From Fulvivirga maritima (GTDB taxonomy: Bacteria; Bacteroidota; Bacteroidia; Cytophagales; Cyclobacteriaceae): 64,000 nucleotides of DNA. The notes beneath the pieces were generated by a model, which worked only from the letters and a program-made list of their open reading frames with translations, made no database searches and was not told the DNA's origin. Shown here piece by piece: positions 28,220 to 37,235 of this stretch. Location of the stretch: positions 124,001-188,000 of the forward strand of contig NZ_CP089980.1 in assembly GCF_021389955.1 (NCBI RefSeq), in the 5' to 3' direction. Positions within the stretch are counted from its first letter, which is position 1; the number at the start of each line of letters is the position of its first letter. Made by a program: the position numbers and the translations under genes.

Positions 28220-30127
28220 TTATTGTGATAAATGTAACCTCCTCTGTTCATCGTACATCAAGTCCCCTACATCTATCATTTCTCTTATCATTTCTAATAT
28301 TACATCTTTACTGGCGGGAGGCATTTTAAAAATCAGCTCATCAAGTGTGTGAGGTTCACTGGTTAGCATCTTAATCACTTCTTCCTGGTATTGCTTGGCA
28401 GCATCATCTCCTCCCTCATTTTTATTGGCAACACAAATATCGCACACTCCACAATGATCATAATCCAGTTCACCAAAATATTCTAGCAGCAGCCGTGTTC
28501 TACAATCATTCGTGCTTTGTACATAATTGATCATAGCCCTCATTTTAGCCAGAGCATTATCTTCGCGCTCCTTCAGTCGCTTTTGGTTTAGCTTTAAGTT
28601 GGTAGCATCTTTACGAGGAGTACTAAAAAATACTTGTGGCTTATCCTTTCTCTCATCATAATCTATTACACCCAGTTCAGCCAACTTCCGCAGCATTTTC
28701 ACTACCTCCTTATCATTAATCCCCATCAACCTGGCAATCTGCCCTTCAGAAATCTTCATGAAATTATTAAAAAGCTCCCCGCCATACATGCGCAAAAGTA
28801 CTTTTATAAAGACATCATATTTCGCATTGGCTATCTGAAACTCATAAAGCCTTCTATTATCAACCGCTATGTGAATTAATGAAGGGTTATAAAAACTTTC
28901 ATTGAATTGTATAAGCTCCTCTTCTTCCAGCTTCTTCAGAGCATAGTATACATCCATATGGTTGAGCTGATACATATCAGAAAATTCCTGAATATCGAAA
29001 TTAAAGCTCTGCCCCAAACCACTACCAACGGCCAATTTATAATAATTAGCCAGGCATTGATACACCTTTTTCAAGAAGTCAACTGATGGATACTGTTGCT
29101 TTATTCTTTGCTCCAGATCCTCCACATCAGACTGGTTATGAATAATTACCGCATAGGCTTTTTTCTCATCTCTACCTGCCCTACCTGCTTCCTGATAGTA
29201 AGACTCTATATCTTGTGGCAGCTCCATGTGCACCACCACACGAACATCCGGCTTATCGATACCCATACCAAAGGCATTGGTAGCCACCATCACCCGCCTT
29301 TTATCATTGATCCACTCATCTTGCTTTCTCACTCGCTCTTCATGAGAAAGGCCTGCATTATAATAATCAGCTGATATGCCATTTTTATACAGAAACTGAG
29401 CTATCTCCTTGGTGCCCTTTCTACTGCGGGCATAAACTATAGCTGTTCCTCGCACATTTCTCAGCACCTCCAGCAGCTTCCGATCCTTATCTTCTACCGC
29501 CCTTACGGAATATGACAAATTGCTTCTGGAAAAGCTCTTTTGAAATACCTTCCCGTTTTTAAACTGAAGTTTTTCCTGAATATCAGCTTTCACTTCGGGT
29601 GTAGCCGTAGCAGTAAGCGCTATCACATTTACCTCGGGTATCAGCTCTCTTATTTCAGCTATGTGCAGATAGGCAGGTCTAAAATCATAGCCCCACTGAG
29701 AAATACAGTGTGATTCATCTACTGCTAACAGCCCCACTTTCATTTTTTGCACGCGCTCTTGAAAAAGCTCCGTTTGTAACCGCTCTGGTGACAGGTATAA
29801 AAATTTCACTTCGCCATAGACACAGTTATCCAGCTTGATGTCAATCTCCCGCTTACCCATGCCTGAGTAAATAGCCTCAGCCTTAATTCCTCGTTTTTTG
29901 AGCTGCTCTACCTGATCTTTCATAAGAGCAATGAGTGGCGTTATTACAATACACACACCATCTTTTATCATGGCGGGTACCTGAAAGCACACAGATTTAC
30001 CTCCTCCTGTAGGCAGTAATGCCAGGGTATCATGCCCTGAAAGCACAGAATCAACAATTTCTTCCTGTACCGCTCTGAAGCTATCATAGCCCCAGTATTT
30101 CTTTAGCACCTCCAAAGTTGGTTTCAT
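28220..30127 (-). CDS. recQ: RecQ-family ATP-dependent DNA helicase
   Basis: A 635-residue 3'-5' helicase acting in recombination and repair. Motif I is LLPTGGGKSVCFQVPA, motif II AVDESHCISQWGYDFR (DESH type), motif III TATATPEV, motif VI QEAGRAGRDEK. The zinc-binding region contains CRTRLLLEYFGE and HCGVCDIC, followed by a short RQC/winged-helix-like part; no HRDC domain is seen, as in the shorter Bacteroidota RecQ-like paralogues. The ATG at 30127 (MKPTLEVLKKYWGYDSF) is chosen because the upstream extension is hydrophobic and non-conserved. DUF4291 follows immediately. Confidence 0.94.
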   Translation of the reverse strand: MKPTLEVLKKYWGYDSFRAVQEEIVDSVLSGHDTLALLPTGGGKSVCFQVPAMIKDGVCIVITPLIALMKDQVEQLKKRGIKAEAIYSGMGKREIDIKLDNCVYGEVKFLYLSPERLQTELFQERVQKMKVGLLAVDESHCISQWGYDFRPAYLHIAEIRELIPEVNVIALTATATPEVKADIQEKLQFKNGKVFQKSFSRSNLSYSVRAVEDKDRKLLEVLRNVRGTAIVYARSRKGTKEIAQFLYKNGISADYYNAGLSHEERVRKQDEWINDKRRVMVATNAFGMGIDKPDVRVVVHMELPQDIESYYQEAGRAGRDEKKAYAVIIHNQSDVEDLEQRIKQQYPSVDFLKKVYQCLANYYKLAVGSGLGQSFNFDIQEFSDMYQLNHMDVYYALKKLEEEELIQFNESFYNPSLIHIAVDNRRLYEFQIANAKYDVFIKVLLRMYGGELFNNFMKISEGQIARLMGINDKEVVKMLRKLAELGVIDYDERKDKPQVFFSTPRKDATNLKLNQKRLKEREDNALAKMRAMINYVQSTNDCRTRLLLEYFGELDYDHCGVCDICVANKNEGGDDAAKQYQEEVIKMLTSEPHTLDELIFKMPPASKDVILEMIREMIDVGDLMYDEQRRLHLSQ

Positions 30128-30176
30128 AGGGGCAAAATATACGTAGAGATTACAAAACAACCACCTTAATTGGCAC

Positions 30177-30210
30177 AAAAAAAGAGGTAACAGTATCACT
30201 GCTACCTCTT
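30177..30210 (-). terminator. Terminator of the substrate-binding protein gene
   Basis: Stem AAGAGGTA (30182-30189) with TACCTCTT (30203-30210). On the minus strand it is followed by a T tract (30177-30183). Confidence 0.75.
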
Positions 30211-30245
30211 AATCGTTTGTTTGTTTTGTTTAGGTAATGTAGTCT

Positions 30246-31115
30246 TTATTGCACTGCGGCTAAAAGTTTAACCCCGGTATCTCCTAAATGTTTTGTGAGA
30301 ATCTTTTTATAGGAAACACTATTAGTATAACCACCGTTAGCTGCGAAAAACTCTTCCATTAAAGGTCCCCAGTCACTATTCTTTGGCATAATAAAGCCAA
30401 ATCTTTCTGAAGACTTATCTCCAACAGGGTGTCTCTTTAAAGGTTTACCCTGGGCTAGTGCATCCAGATAGAATGCCAGATCAAGATACGAAAAAGATTT
30501 GGGATCTGCCAAAACTTTATCCTCAGCTTCGAGGCTAGATGACACATAGGCTATTTTCATGGCAGGAAAATAGTTTTTCTTTATAGCCAATAATCTTTGC
30601 TCATTAAGCGTTCCTTTGGCGGCGTAAGCAGTTAATCCTGCAAAGGTGCTACCAATATTGCTTAAGTTACTCAGTGTAGGCACACCTGACTGAGTAATGA
30701 GAATAGCATTATTAGTGATAAATGGAGGACTGAATTTTAAAATTTTCTTTCTGGCATCTGTAATAGTTATATTACCCAAACCAAAAACACCTCCACTACT
30801 GGCTTTCACCTTATCAAACATGCCACTAAAACTGGTGCCATCTCCCACAAACTTGGTAGACAATGATACGCCTTTAGTTTTTTCAACATATTCAACAAAG
30901 TCATTCATAATATCTATACAGATGCCTGTTAATTGACCAGACTGATCTTTATAGACAAATCCCGGAGTTTCCACATAAGCGAGAGAAATAGTCCCTCCTC
31001 CAGAAGCTTGTACCTGTTTCCAGGTATCTCCCCGGTACTGCGCATAGACCGAGGTACACACTAAAACAATTAAGGTTGACAAACAAATTTTACGTAGGTT
31101 CAGAAATACTTGCAT
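30246..31115 (-). CDS. Secreted substrate-binding protein (SBP family 3-like)
   Basis: A 289-residue protein with a signal peptide (MQVFLNLRKICLSTLIVLVCTSVYA). The mature part shows the class II binding-protein pattern of amino-acid-binding family 3: VYKDQSGQLTGICIDIMNDF, VFGLGNITITDARKKILKFSPPFI, a central hinge and a late RFGFIMPKNSDWGPLMEEFF. It should bind a small polar solute in the periplasm. No ABC permease or ATPase is adjacent, so it may work alone as a sensor or with distant genes. It is followed by its own terminator. Confidence 0.85.
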   Translation of the reverse strand: MQVFLNLRKICLSTLIVLVCTSVYAQYRGDTWKQVQASGGGTISLAYVETPGFVYKDQSGQLTGICIDIMNDFVEYVEKTKGVSLSTKFVGDGTSFSGMFDKVKASSGGVFGLGNITITDARKKILKFSPPFITNNAILITQSGVPTLSNLSNIGSTFAGLTAYAAKGTLNEQRLLAIKKNYFPAMKIAYVSSSLEAEDKVLADPKSFSYLDLAFYLDALAQGKPLKRHPVGDKSSERFGFIMPKNSDWGPLMEEFFAANGGYTNSVSYKKILTKHLGDTGVKLLAAVQ

Positions 31116-31214
31116 AGGTTAATTAGTATTAAAGTAAGCTACTATGTTACCAAATTAATATCACTAATCCTATATTAACTATCAGAAAACGATACCAGAA
31201 AAAGCCTACTCTAT

Positions 31215-31988
31215 TCACCAATTAATAGGCTCCTTATTTAAGAATGAACTAATACCTTTTTTGCAATCATCAGTGGCTCTGGCTTCTGCATTTTTTTCAG
31301 CGGCATAGTCTAAAGCCTGCTCCAAAGACATTTCCTGCACTTTGGCTATCATTTGCTTAGTAAAAGCCATAGATTGACCACTATTATTTTTTATTAACAT
31401 TTCGGCAAAATTCCTCACTTCAATTTTCAATTGCTTCAGATTGACAATTTTATTAATTAATCCATAATTACTTGCATCTGACGCCGTAATCAACTCTCCT
31501 GTTAGCAGAAGCTGTTTACTTTTCATCTCCCCTATCTTTCTAAGCAGAAAAACCTTAACTATGGCCGGAATAAAACCGATTCTCACCTCAGTATACCCGA
31601 ATTTTGCTTCAGGCACTGTAAATACAAAATCACATACCGTAGCTAAACCACAGCCACCAGCAATAGCATGCCCCTGAACTTGTGCTATTACTACTTTATT
31701 GAGCGTATAAATCTGATAAAAGAGCTCTTTCAAATGATTTGAATCTTCCAGATTTTCTTCAAAGGTATTACTCTGCAACTGTTGTATATAAGCCAAGTCT
31801 GCGCCAGCGCAAAATGCTTTGCCTTCAGCGGCTAGCACAATTACCTTCACCTCGTCATCAGCAGAAGCTCTACTAAAGGCCTCTTTTAACTCAGACACCA
31901 CCTCATAGCTGAGGGCATTCCTCTTTTCAGGCCTATTTAAAGTGATATACCCTATTTTATCTTCAATATCATATTTTACAAATTGCAT
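31215..31988 (-). CDS. Enoyl-CoA hydratase/isomerase family protein
   Basis: A 257-residue crotonase-fold enzyme. The oxyanion-hole segments are FCAGADL and GHAIAGGCGLA. The FGYTEVRIGFIPA stretch resembles methylglutaconyl-CoA hydratases of leucine breakdown, with the Glu of TEVRIG in catalytic position. It probably hydrates or isomerises an acyl-CoA in the cytosol; the exact substrate is open. It lies 10 bases downstream of comEC, so they are probably cotranscribed, although the functions are unrelated. Confidence 0.91.
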   Translation of the reverse strand: MQFVKYDIEDKIGYITLNRPEKRNALSYEVVSELKEAFSRASADDEVKVIVLAAEGKAFCAGADLAYIQQLQSNTFEENLEDSNHLKELFYQIYTLNKVVIAQVQGHAIAGGCGLATVCDFVFTVPEAKFGYTEVRIGFIPAIVKVFLLRKIGEMKSKQLLLTGELITASDASNYGLINKIVNLKQLKIEVRNFAEMLIKNNSGQSMAFTKQMIAKVQEMSLEQALDYAAEKNAEARATDDCKKGISSFLNKEPINW

Positions 31989-31998
31989 ATAGCTTCAT

Positions 31999-34068
31999 TT
32001 AAATATCTATAATAATAGCACCGGAATCTACAGGCCTACATTCTATTTGTAATTGCTGTGCTTCTTTTTGCATATTTTGCTGCTTCCAATGATTAACAGA
32101 GCTATCAATAATCAGTTGATCATAGTCAAAATTATCATTCATCCAGGTAAGAGATTTTTGAAAGCCTTTGCTAACCACCAGCACATCTGCGGAGACAGGC
32201 TCCAGAAACTTCAGTTGATCCGGAATGGAATCTGAAAGAATAACGAAGAGCTTTTCTTTCCATACAATAAACTCTATTCCGTGCTGCTTTCTGTAACCGT
32301 TATAATCAGCACAAGTTACTTTGGAGGTGACATGCTTGCTTAACCGATTCCCTTCCACATGAAAGCCTGCTGCAGCGCTAGTGGAGTCAGATTCATAGGC
32401 AACTAAATGATGATTAGAGAAAAAATCAATTACGCTTTGCCCTTGTATATAATAAAAGACCACCTTACTTTCTGCGCTTTCCACCATTCCCCATAGTCTA
32501 ACCAAACTAAACAGTGAAGCCAATATAAGAGACGTATAAGCCCAACGAATACTTTTCAATTGAAATAACAACAAAAAGGACACAATAGCAGCAATGATGA
32601 GTCCCATTTCTGAAGCAGTTAAATGTATTTCAGTAATTTGAGAAAAAGGCAATTCTTTAAAGTAAAATAAAATAGTATTAATAATCCAGACAATCCCCTC
32701 TACTACCAAGCCTAAATAATGCGCTCCAGCTTCCCATACGCCAATAAAAATAACTCCCAAACCTCCGAACAGCACCAAAAACGCCCCTGGAATTACAATA
32801 ATATTTGACAAGAAAAAGTAGGTCGGGAACTGATGAAAATAAAAAAGCCCCAAAGGAAAGGTTGCCAGTTGAGCAGCTACAGACACTGTCGTTAGACTCC
32901 ATGCCCAATCTGCTGCCTTACTATCAAAAACATAAAGCCCATAAAGTTTAGGCTGTACGTACACAATCCCTAGCACAGCCAGGTAAGACAGCTGAAAACC
33001 TACTGACATAATCAGATATGGATCAAAAAGCAGGAGCATAAAGGCGGATACAGCCAAGGTGTTATAAATATTAGTTTGTCTGCCAGTAGCCTTAGCAATA
33101 ACGATAGCCGAGAACATAGTAGTAGCTCGCAAAACTGAAGCAGAGAACCCCGTAAGCATGGCATAAGCCCAAAGCATCAGCAATGAGATTAGCGCTAACA
33201 GCCAGGAGCCATACTTCACCTGTTTCAGCCCACCAAAAGCTACTGTAATAATCATGTATATTATGCCTACATGTAACCCAGATACTGCCAGCACGTGCAT
33301 AGCTCCCGAGGCAGCATATGCTTTTTGCACTTCATCATCTAAGTCATCTTTAAGCCCTAGCACCAGCGCTTTTACAATACCTAACTCTCGCTGGCCTGTA
33401 ATATTTCTTTCCAGCTGATGAGCTGCCCACTGTCTTAACTCATAAGACCATTTGAAAAATGAATTCGCCTCCTGCCCCAACAGCAAATACTCTCCTGCCC
33501 TTACAAAACTCTGGTGGTAAATATTCTTATAACTCAGAAACTGCTTATAATCAAACTCATGCGGATTTTTAGGCGCCTCCACTTCATTTGGACTGCCTTT
33601 TATCAAAAGCTGATCTCCATAATGAAACAGCGTATCTTTCCTTAAATAAAGATACATTCTGGCCTTTGCTGTATTCCAAATGCCTGCGGCCTGATATTGC
33701 ATCAGCTCCGTTTCGTATTGAAAGGTGTTCTCTTTTTCAACCGGAGGTTTATTAATAAGAACAGTGTAGTATTCCACCTCACCGCTAGCATTTAGCAAAT
33801 GATCTTTATCTAAAGACTGATTATGCCATAAAACACATAAATACCCTAAAGAAAAAATGGCACCAAACCCAGCAACCGCCAGCCAATAATGAAAGTAAAA
33901 TAGCTTCTTCCTTAAAAGAATAAAAAGGATTAAATAGCCTAAACAGAAAAGTACAGCTATGATTACCGCCTCTCGCCTTGGTAGAAAAGGATAGTTCAAG
34001 GCCATCAAGATACCCGCTATAAAACTAATAGCTATTCTTACAAAAGCATAAGGTATCCACTGAAGCAT
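31999..34068 (-). CDS. comEC: ComEC/Rec2-type competence membrane protein
   Basis: A 689-residue integral membrane protein thought to form the inner-membrane DNA channel in natural transformation. The N-terminal part has two membrane helices and a DUF4131 beta domain (about 30-190). The Competence domain (about 230-500) shows LKDDLDDEVQKAYAASGAMHVLAVSGLHVGIIY, its hallmark. The C-terminal 180 residues sit where the metallo-beta-lactamase domain usually lies but lack the HxHxDH motif, a degenerate form common in Bacteroidota. It starts at ATG 34068, about 110 bases after the GNAT gene. Confidence 0.93.
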   Translation of the reverse strand: MLQWIPYAFVRIAISFIAGILMALNYPFLPRREAVIIAVLFCLGYLILFILLRKKLFYFHYWLAVAGFGAIFSLGYLCVLWHNQSLDKDHLLNASGEVEYYTVLINKPPVEKENTFQYETELMQYQAAGIWNTAKARMYLYLRKDTLFHYGDQLLIKGSPNEVEAPKNPHEFDYKQFLSYKNIYHQSFVRAGEYLLLGQEANSFFKWSYELRQWAAHQLERNITGQRELGIVKALVLGLKDDLDDEVQKAYAASGAMHVLAVSGLHVGIIYMIITVAFGGLKQVKYGSWLLALISLLMLWAYAMLTGFSASVLRATTMFSAIVIAKATGRQTNIYNTLAVSAFMLLLFDPYLIMSVGFQLSYLAVLGIVYVQPKLYGLYVFDSKAADWAWSLTTVSVAAQLATFPLGLFYFHQFPTYFFLSNIIVIPGAFLVLFGGLGVIFIGVWEAGAHYLGLVVEGIVWIINTILFYFKELPFSQITEIHLTASEMGLIIAAIVSFLLLFQLKSIRWAYTSLILASLFSLVRLWGMVESAESKVVFYYIQGQSVIDFFSNHHLVAYESDSTSAAAGFHVEGNRLSKHVTSKVTCADYNGYRKQHGIEFIVWKEKLFVILSDSIPDQLKFLEPVSADVLVVSKGFQKSLTWMNDNFDYDQLIIDSSVNHWKQQNMQKEAQQLQIECRPVDSGAIIIDI

Positions 34069-34176
34069 ACCTTAATTTAATAAAAATAACGCAGTACTCT
34101 TCTATGACTCCTTTCGCGAATGTGCCTTTAATGCTCTTAGCTACTTGATCAGATATGAAATTAAAGGAAGACTATG

Positions 34177-34605
34177 TCATTTCACCATTTGCTGGTGTTC
34201 GATATCGCATTCCATAAAACGCTCGCCTTCGGGCTTAAAATCAAATTTAGCATAAAGAGGCATAGCAGAAATCTGAGCATTGAGATAAAGTTTCTTTCCT
34301 TCTGTTTCTGGTAATGAAGCAATATGCTCCAGTACGGTTTTCACCAAAAGGCTACCTACTCCTTTTCCTCTATAGGGCTCTCTTACCGCAAAGCGTTCAA
34401 GCTTCACCCCATCCTTTGTTTCTCGCCATCTGGCAGCTCCACAAGGTTCCAGATCATCCCAGGCCACGAAGTGATAACTGACTTCTTCGTATTCATCATA
34501 TTCCTCTTCTTCAGGCACATTTTGCTCCTCTATGAACACTTCTCGCCTTATCTCATATACCTTTTGGAGTACTTCTTTATCTTTGACCAGCTCCGCCTTT
34601 AGCAT
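34177..34605 (-). CDS. GNAT-family N-acetyltransferase
   Basis: A 142-residue acetyltransferase. The opening EIRREVFIEEQNVPEEEEYDE and the acetyl-CoA loop VREPYRGKGVGSLLVKTVLEHI (R-G-x-G-x-G/S) are typical of the ElaA/YjcF-like GNAT group. The substrate is unknown. The ATG at 34605 (MLKAELVKDKE) is preferred; it lies inside the 3' end of phoH, overlapping by 29 bases, which points to translational coupling. Confidence 0.9.
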   Translation of the reverse strand: MLKAELVKDKEVLQKVYEIRREVFIEEQNVPEEEEYDEYEEVSYHFVAWDDLEPCGAARWRETKDGVKLERFAVREPYRGKGVGSLLVKTVLEHIASLPETEGKKLYLNAQISAMPLYAKFDFKPEGERFMECDIEHQQMVK

Positions 34606-35551
34606 CTTCTTCTTTCTTTTCGTAATCATCATAAGCTGAAATAATGCTCTTCACTATTTTGTGTCTCACCACATCTTTACCGGTGAGCTCTACAAAGCCT
34701 ATTCCATTCACATCTTTCAATATCCTCACTGACTCTATCAGTCCAGATTTTTGCTTTTTAGGCAAATCTATCTGAGAGCTATCCCCTGTGATGATCACCT
34801 TAGAGTTAGGCCCCATTCTGGTCAGGAACATTTTAATTTGCATAGGAGTGGTATTCTGCGCTTCATCTAATAAGATAAAGGCATTATTCAAGGTTCTACC
34901 ACGCATATAAGCCAAAGGAGCTATTTCTATCACATTATTTTCCATGTAATACTTTAGCTTCTCAGAAGGCACCATATCAAACAAGGCATCATAAATAGGC
35001 CTCAAGTATGGATCTAATTTTTCCTTCAGGTCACCGGGTAAGAAACCGAGTGTTTCTCCGGCTTCCACAGCAGGCCTGGTAATGATGATTTTCTTTACCT
35101 CCTTATTTTTCAGGGCTTTCACCGCCAAGGCTACAGATATATAGGTTTTACCTGTACCGGCAGGCCCTAAAGCAAATACCAGGTCGTTATTTCTCACCGC
35201 ATATACCAGCTTCTGCTGATTTATGGTTTTCGGCTTTATAACAAAACCTCTGGTACCGTATATCAATACCTCATCCTCATCAGGCAGCTTATCTTCTGCC
35301 TCTTTAGTAAGGTAATTTTGAACATTCTCTTCCGTTACCTTGCCATACTTATGATAATGTGCGATGAGTGAGTTGAGGATATCGTTGATCTTAAGAATTT
35401 CGGTAGTACTACCTTTTATTCTTATCTCATTGCCTCTCGAAACAATCTTGCTTTTTGGAAAAGCTGAAGCTACTTCTGATATGTTTCTGTTTTGCACTCC
35501 CAGGAAATCAATGAGGGAGATGTTTTCCAGCGTAATGACTTTTTCTACCAA
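34577..35551 (-). CDS. phoH: PhoH-family ATPase
   Basis: A 324-residue protein. An N-terminal KH-like segment (about 30-75) precedes the PhoH ATPase with Walker A GPAGTGKTYISVALAV and Walker B-like FILLDEAQNTT, and TGDSSQIDLP. PhoH proteins are linked to RNA metabolism and phosphate stress; the precise role is unsettled. A stop codon lies two codons upstream and no early ATG exists, so translation apparently starts at TTG 35551. The GNAT gene overlaps its 3' end. Confidence 0.93.
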   Translation of the reverse strand: MVEKVITLENISLIDFLGVQNRNISEVASAFPKSKIVSRGNEIRIKGSTTEILKINDILNSLIAHYHKYGKVTEENVQNYLTKEAEDKLPDEDEVLIYGTRGFVIKPKTINQQKLVYAVRNNDLVFALGPAGTGKTYISVALAVKALKNKEVKKIIITRPAVEAGETLGFLPGDLKEKLDPYLRPIYDALFDMVPSEKLKYYMENNVIEIAPLAYMRGRTLNNAFILLDEAQNTTPMQIKMFLTRMGPNSKVIITGDSSQIDLPKKQKSGLIESVRILKDVNGIGFVELTGKDVVRHKIVKSIISAYDDYEKKEEDAKGGAGQR

Positions 35552-35596
35552 ATGCTAATTAATTTTAAATCGGATTTTTAATGGTTAATTTTTGGT

Positions 35597-35670
35597 TAAT
35601 TTTGCCTTATACAAAAATACATAATAACAATTGCCGTTCAAAACGGGTAGTTTACTATTAACAATTGTTA
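35597..35670 (+). promoter_or_regulatory. Regulatory region upstream of the SAM hydroxide adenosyltransferase
   Basis: A -7 element TAATTTTG at 35597-35604 and a perfect 12-bp palindrome TAACAATTGTTA at 35659-35670; its left part TAACAATTG is repeated at 35625-35633. No clear -33 partner. The regulator is unknown. Confidence 0.35.
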
Positions 35671-35715
35671 TAGAATAAATATTAACCCTTCACTACTAAA
35701 ATCCTTTATGCTTAT

Positions 35716-36486
35716 ATGGCCATAATCACCTTTTTGTCTGACTTCGGGGAAAGTGATCACTATGTGTCAGCCGTTAAAGCGAAAATATTATCTTCTAATT
35801 CAGGGATCAATATAGTAGACATCAGTCACCAGATTAACACTTGTGACATAGCCCATGCTGCCTATGTGCTCAAAGCCGTATTTCAGGATTTCCCCAAAGG
35901 CACCATTCACATTGTAGCTGTAAATTCTATAGGCCAATCAGGAGATAAATATATTGCTGCGGAGCTGGAAGGTCATTATTTCATTACTACAGACAATGGC
36001 TTACTAGGCCTTATCAGTGATCAGGAACCTCGTGAGCAGGTAGATCTTAATACTGCTGACCTACAGACCACCTTCCCCGCTAAGCAGGTGTTTGCTCCTG
36101 CTGCCGCCAAACTGGCCGGAGGTAGCAAGCTACAGAGCCTGGGCACTCCGCTCACTCGCATTAAAAGAATGCTGGGCAGGCACCTTAAAGCCAATAAGAG
36201 GCAGATTAGCGGAAATATCATCAGGGTAGATCATTATGGTAATCTGATTACTAATATTGACAAAACCACTTTTGATATACTTAGTAAAGAGAAAAAATTC
36301 ACCATACATTTTAGCAGAGAGACTGTAAACAGAGTAAACAACAGCCTCAATCAGGTAGAAGCGGGAGATGTGTTTTCCATTTTCAATGATCAGGGCTTGC
36401 TAGAGATAGGCATTAACCAGGGCATAGCCTCAGAACTGCTGGGCCTTGGCTATGATAGCCCCGTGACTATTAACTTTGAAGAATAA
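35716..36486 (+). CDS. SAM hydroxide adenosyltransferase (DUF62 family)
   Basis: A 256-residue enzyme of the fluorinase/chlorinase superfamily, which cleaves S-adenosylmethionine to adenosine and methionine with water as nucleophile. Motifs: the opening ITFLSDFGESDHYV with the key Asp, a middle GHYFITTDNGLLGLI, and C-terminal IIRVDHYGNLITNI. No chlorinase-specific loop is obvious. Cytosolic. The antibiotic-monooxygenase-like gene starts four bases after its stop, so they form an operon. Confidence 0.92.
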   Translation: MAIITFLSDFGESDHYVSAVKAKILSSNSGINIVDISHQINTCDIAHAAYVLKAVFQDFPKGTIHIVAVNSIGQSGDKYIAAELEGHYFITTDNGLLGLISDQEPREQVDLNTADLQTTFPAKQVFAPAAAKLAGGSKLQSLGTPLTRIKRMLGRHLKANKRQISGNIIRVDHYGNLITNIDKTTFDILSKEKKFTIHFSRETVNRVNNSLNQVEAGDVFSIFNDQGLLEIGINQGIASELLGLGYDSPVTINFEE

Positions 36487-36490
36487 AATC

Positions 36491-36784
36491 ATGCTGATAA
36501 GAATAGTAAGAATGACTTTTAAACCTGAAGCTGTTGATACTTTTTTATCACTCTTTAATGAAAACAAAGATAAAATAAGGGCTTTCCCTGGCTGCACCCA
36601 CCTGGAACTACAGCAAGATTATCAGCAGCCGAATATACTAGCCACCTATAGTTATTGGGAAAACGATGAAGCTTTGGAAAATTACAGGCATTCGGATTTA
36701 TTTAAAAGCGTGTGGGCAAAGACCAAAATCCATTTCAGCGACAAACCTATAGCCTTTTCACATAAAAGACTGCAGACGCTCTGA
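36491..36784 (+). CDS. Antibiotic biosynthesis monooxygenase (ABM) domain protein
   Basis: A 97-residue single-domain protein of the dimeric alpha/beta barrel (ABM) fold: MLIRIVRMTFKPEAVDTFLSLFNENKDKI, GCTHLELQQD, and YSYWENDEALENYRHSDLF. Many such proteins are heme- or quinol-related monooxygenases and some are of unknown role. ATG 36491 is chosen over an in-frame TTG. It directly follows the SAM hydroxide adenosyltransferase gene and ends five bases before a convergent small membrane protein. Confidence 0.87.
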   Translation: MLIRIVRMTFKPEAVDTFLSLFNENKDKIRAFPGCTHLELQQDYQQPNILATYSYWENDEALENYRHSDLFKSVWAKTKIHFSDKPIAFSHKRLQTL

Positions 36785-36788
36785 TCAA

Positions 36789-36983
36789 TTATTTTCTATT
36801 TTCCGGTGGCTGATGATCCTCTCCCGGAAAGAATTTGATAAACAGAATAATGCCGATAGTGGAAACTATGATACCAATAAGCACGAGCTCCACGACCCTG
36901 AAATGATAGCCCATGAGAACTATTGTTCCAACCACAATGATGGAAGTAAGTAAAATCGCTATAATACTCAGAACGTCCTTCAT
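36789..36983 (-). CDS. Small two-helix membrane protein
   Basis: A 64-residue protein with two long hydrophobic segments (VLSIIAILLTSIIVVGTIVLMGY and VVELVLIGIIVSTIGIILFIKFF) and a polar C-terminus PGEDHQPPENRK. I do not recognise the family; many Bacteroidota carry small proteins like this. It is likely inserted in the inner membrane. It is monocistronic, convergent with the ABM gene and divergent from the tRNA-Leu promoter. Confidence 0.7.
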   Translation of the reverse strand: MKDVLSIIAILLTSIIVVGTIVLMGYHFRVVELVLIGIIVSTIGIILFIKFFPGEDHQPPENRK

Positions 36984-37036
36984 TTTAATTGCTAACAGGC
37001 AAGATTAATATTTGTTAAGTAATTCTTGCCTAAATA

Positions 37037-37068
37037 TTGGGGAAATATAAAATCTTTAAACATCTTTG
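37037..37068 (+). promoter_or_regulatory. Probable promoter of tRNA-Leu
   Basis: TTGG at 37037-37040, 20-base spacer, CATCTTTG at 37061-37068 (one base off TAnnTTTG), about 45 bases before the tRNA. Confidence 0.4.
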
Positions 37069-37112
37069 CATCCCAATTCCGAAAGCCGTTTAAGACAGCT
37101 TTTACAAAAAAT

Positions 37113-37194
37113 GCCCAGATGGCGGAATTGGTAGACGCGTTGGTCTCAAACACCAATGTCTTCGGACGTGCCGGTTCGACTCCGGCTCTGGGTA
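37113..37194 (+). tRNA. tRNA-Leu (anticodon CAA)
   Basis: An 82-base class II tRNA. Acceptor arm GCCCAGA pairs with TCTGGGT, the D arm contains GGCGGAATTGGTAGACGCG, the anticodon stem-loop TTGGT-CTCAAAC-ACCAA gives anticodon CAA, a variable arm (TGTCTTCGGACGT) and the T arm GCCGG-TTCGACT-CCGGC follow, with A as discriminator. CCA is not fully encoded. It marks the boundary between core genes and the accessory region to its right. Confidence 0.96.
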
Positions 37195-37197
37195 CAG

Positions 37198-37235
37198 AAA
37201 AGCCTTCAAATGAAAATTTGAAGGCTTTTTGTTTT
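37198..37235 (+). terminator. Terminator of tRNA-Leu
   Basis: A perfect 13-bp stem (37198-37210 with 37217-37229), a 6-base loop and two T runs. Confidence 0.9.

Noticed and set aside
28634-28879. Plus-strand frame inside recQ
   Set aside because: It is opposite the conserved C-terminal region of RecQ and its composition is not protein-like.
37113-37194. tRNA-Leu as an integration (att) site for the toxin island
   Set aside because: I looked for a second copy of the tRNA 3' end in the following 27 kb and saw none; no integrase gene is visible. The island may extend past the window, so this stays unproven.
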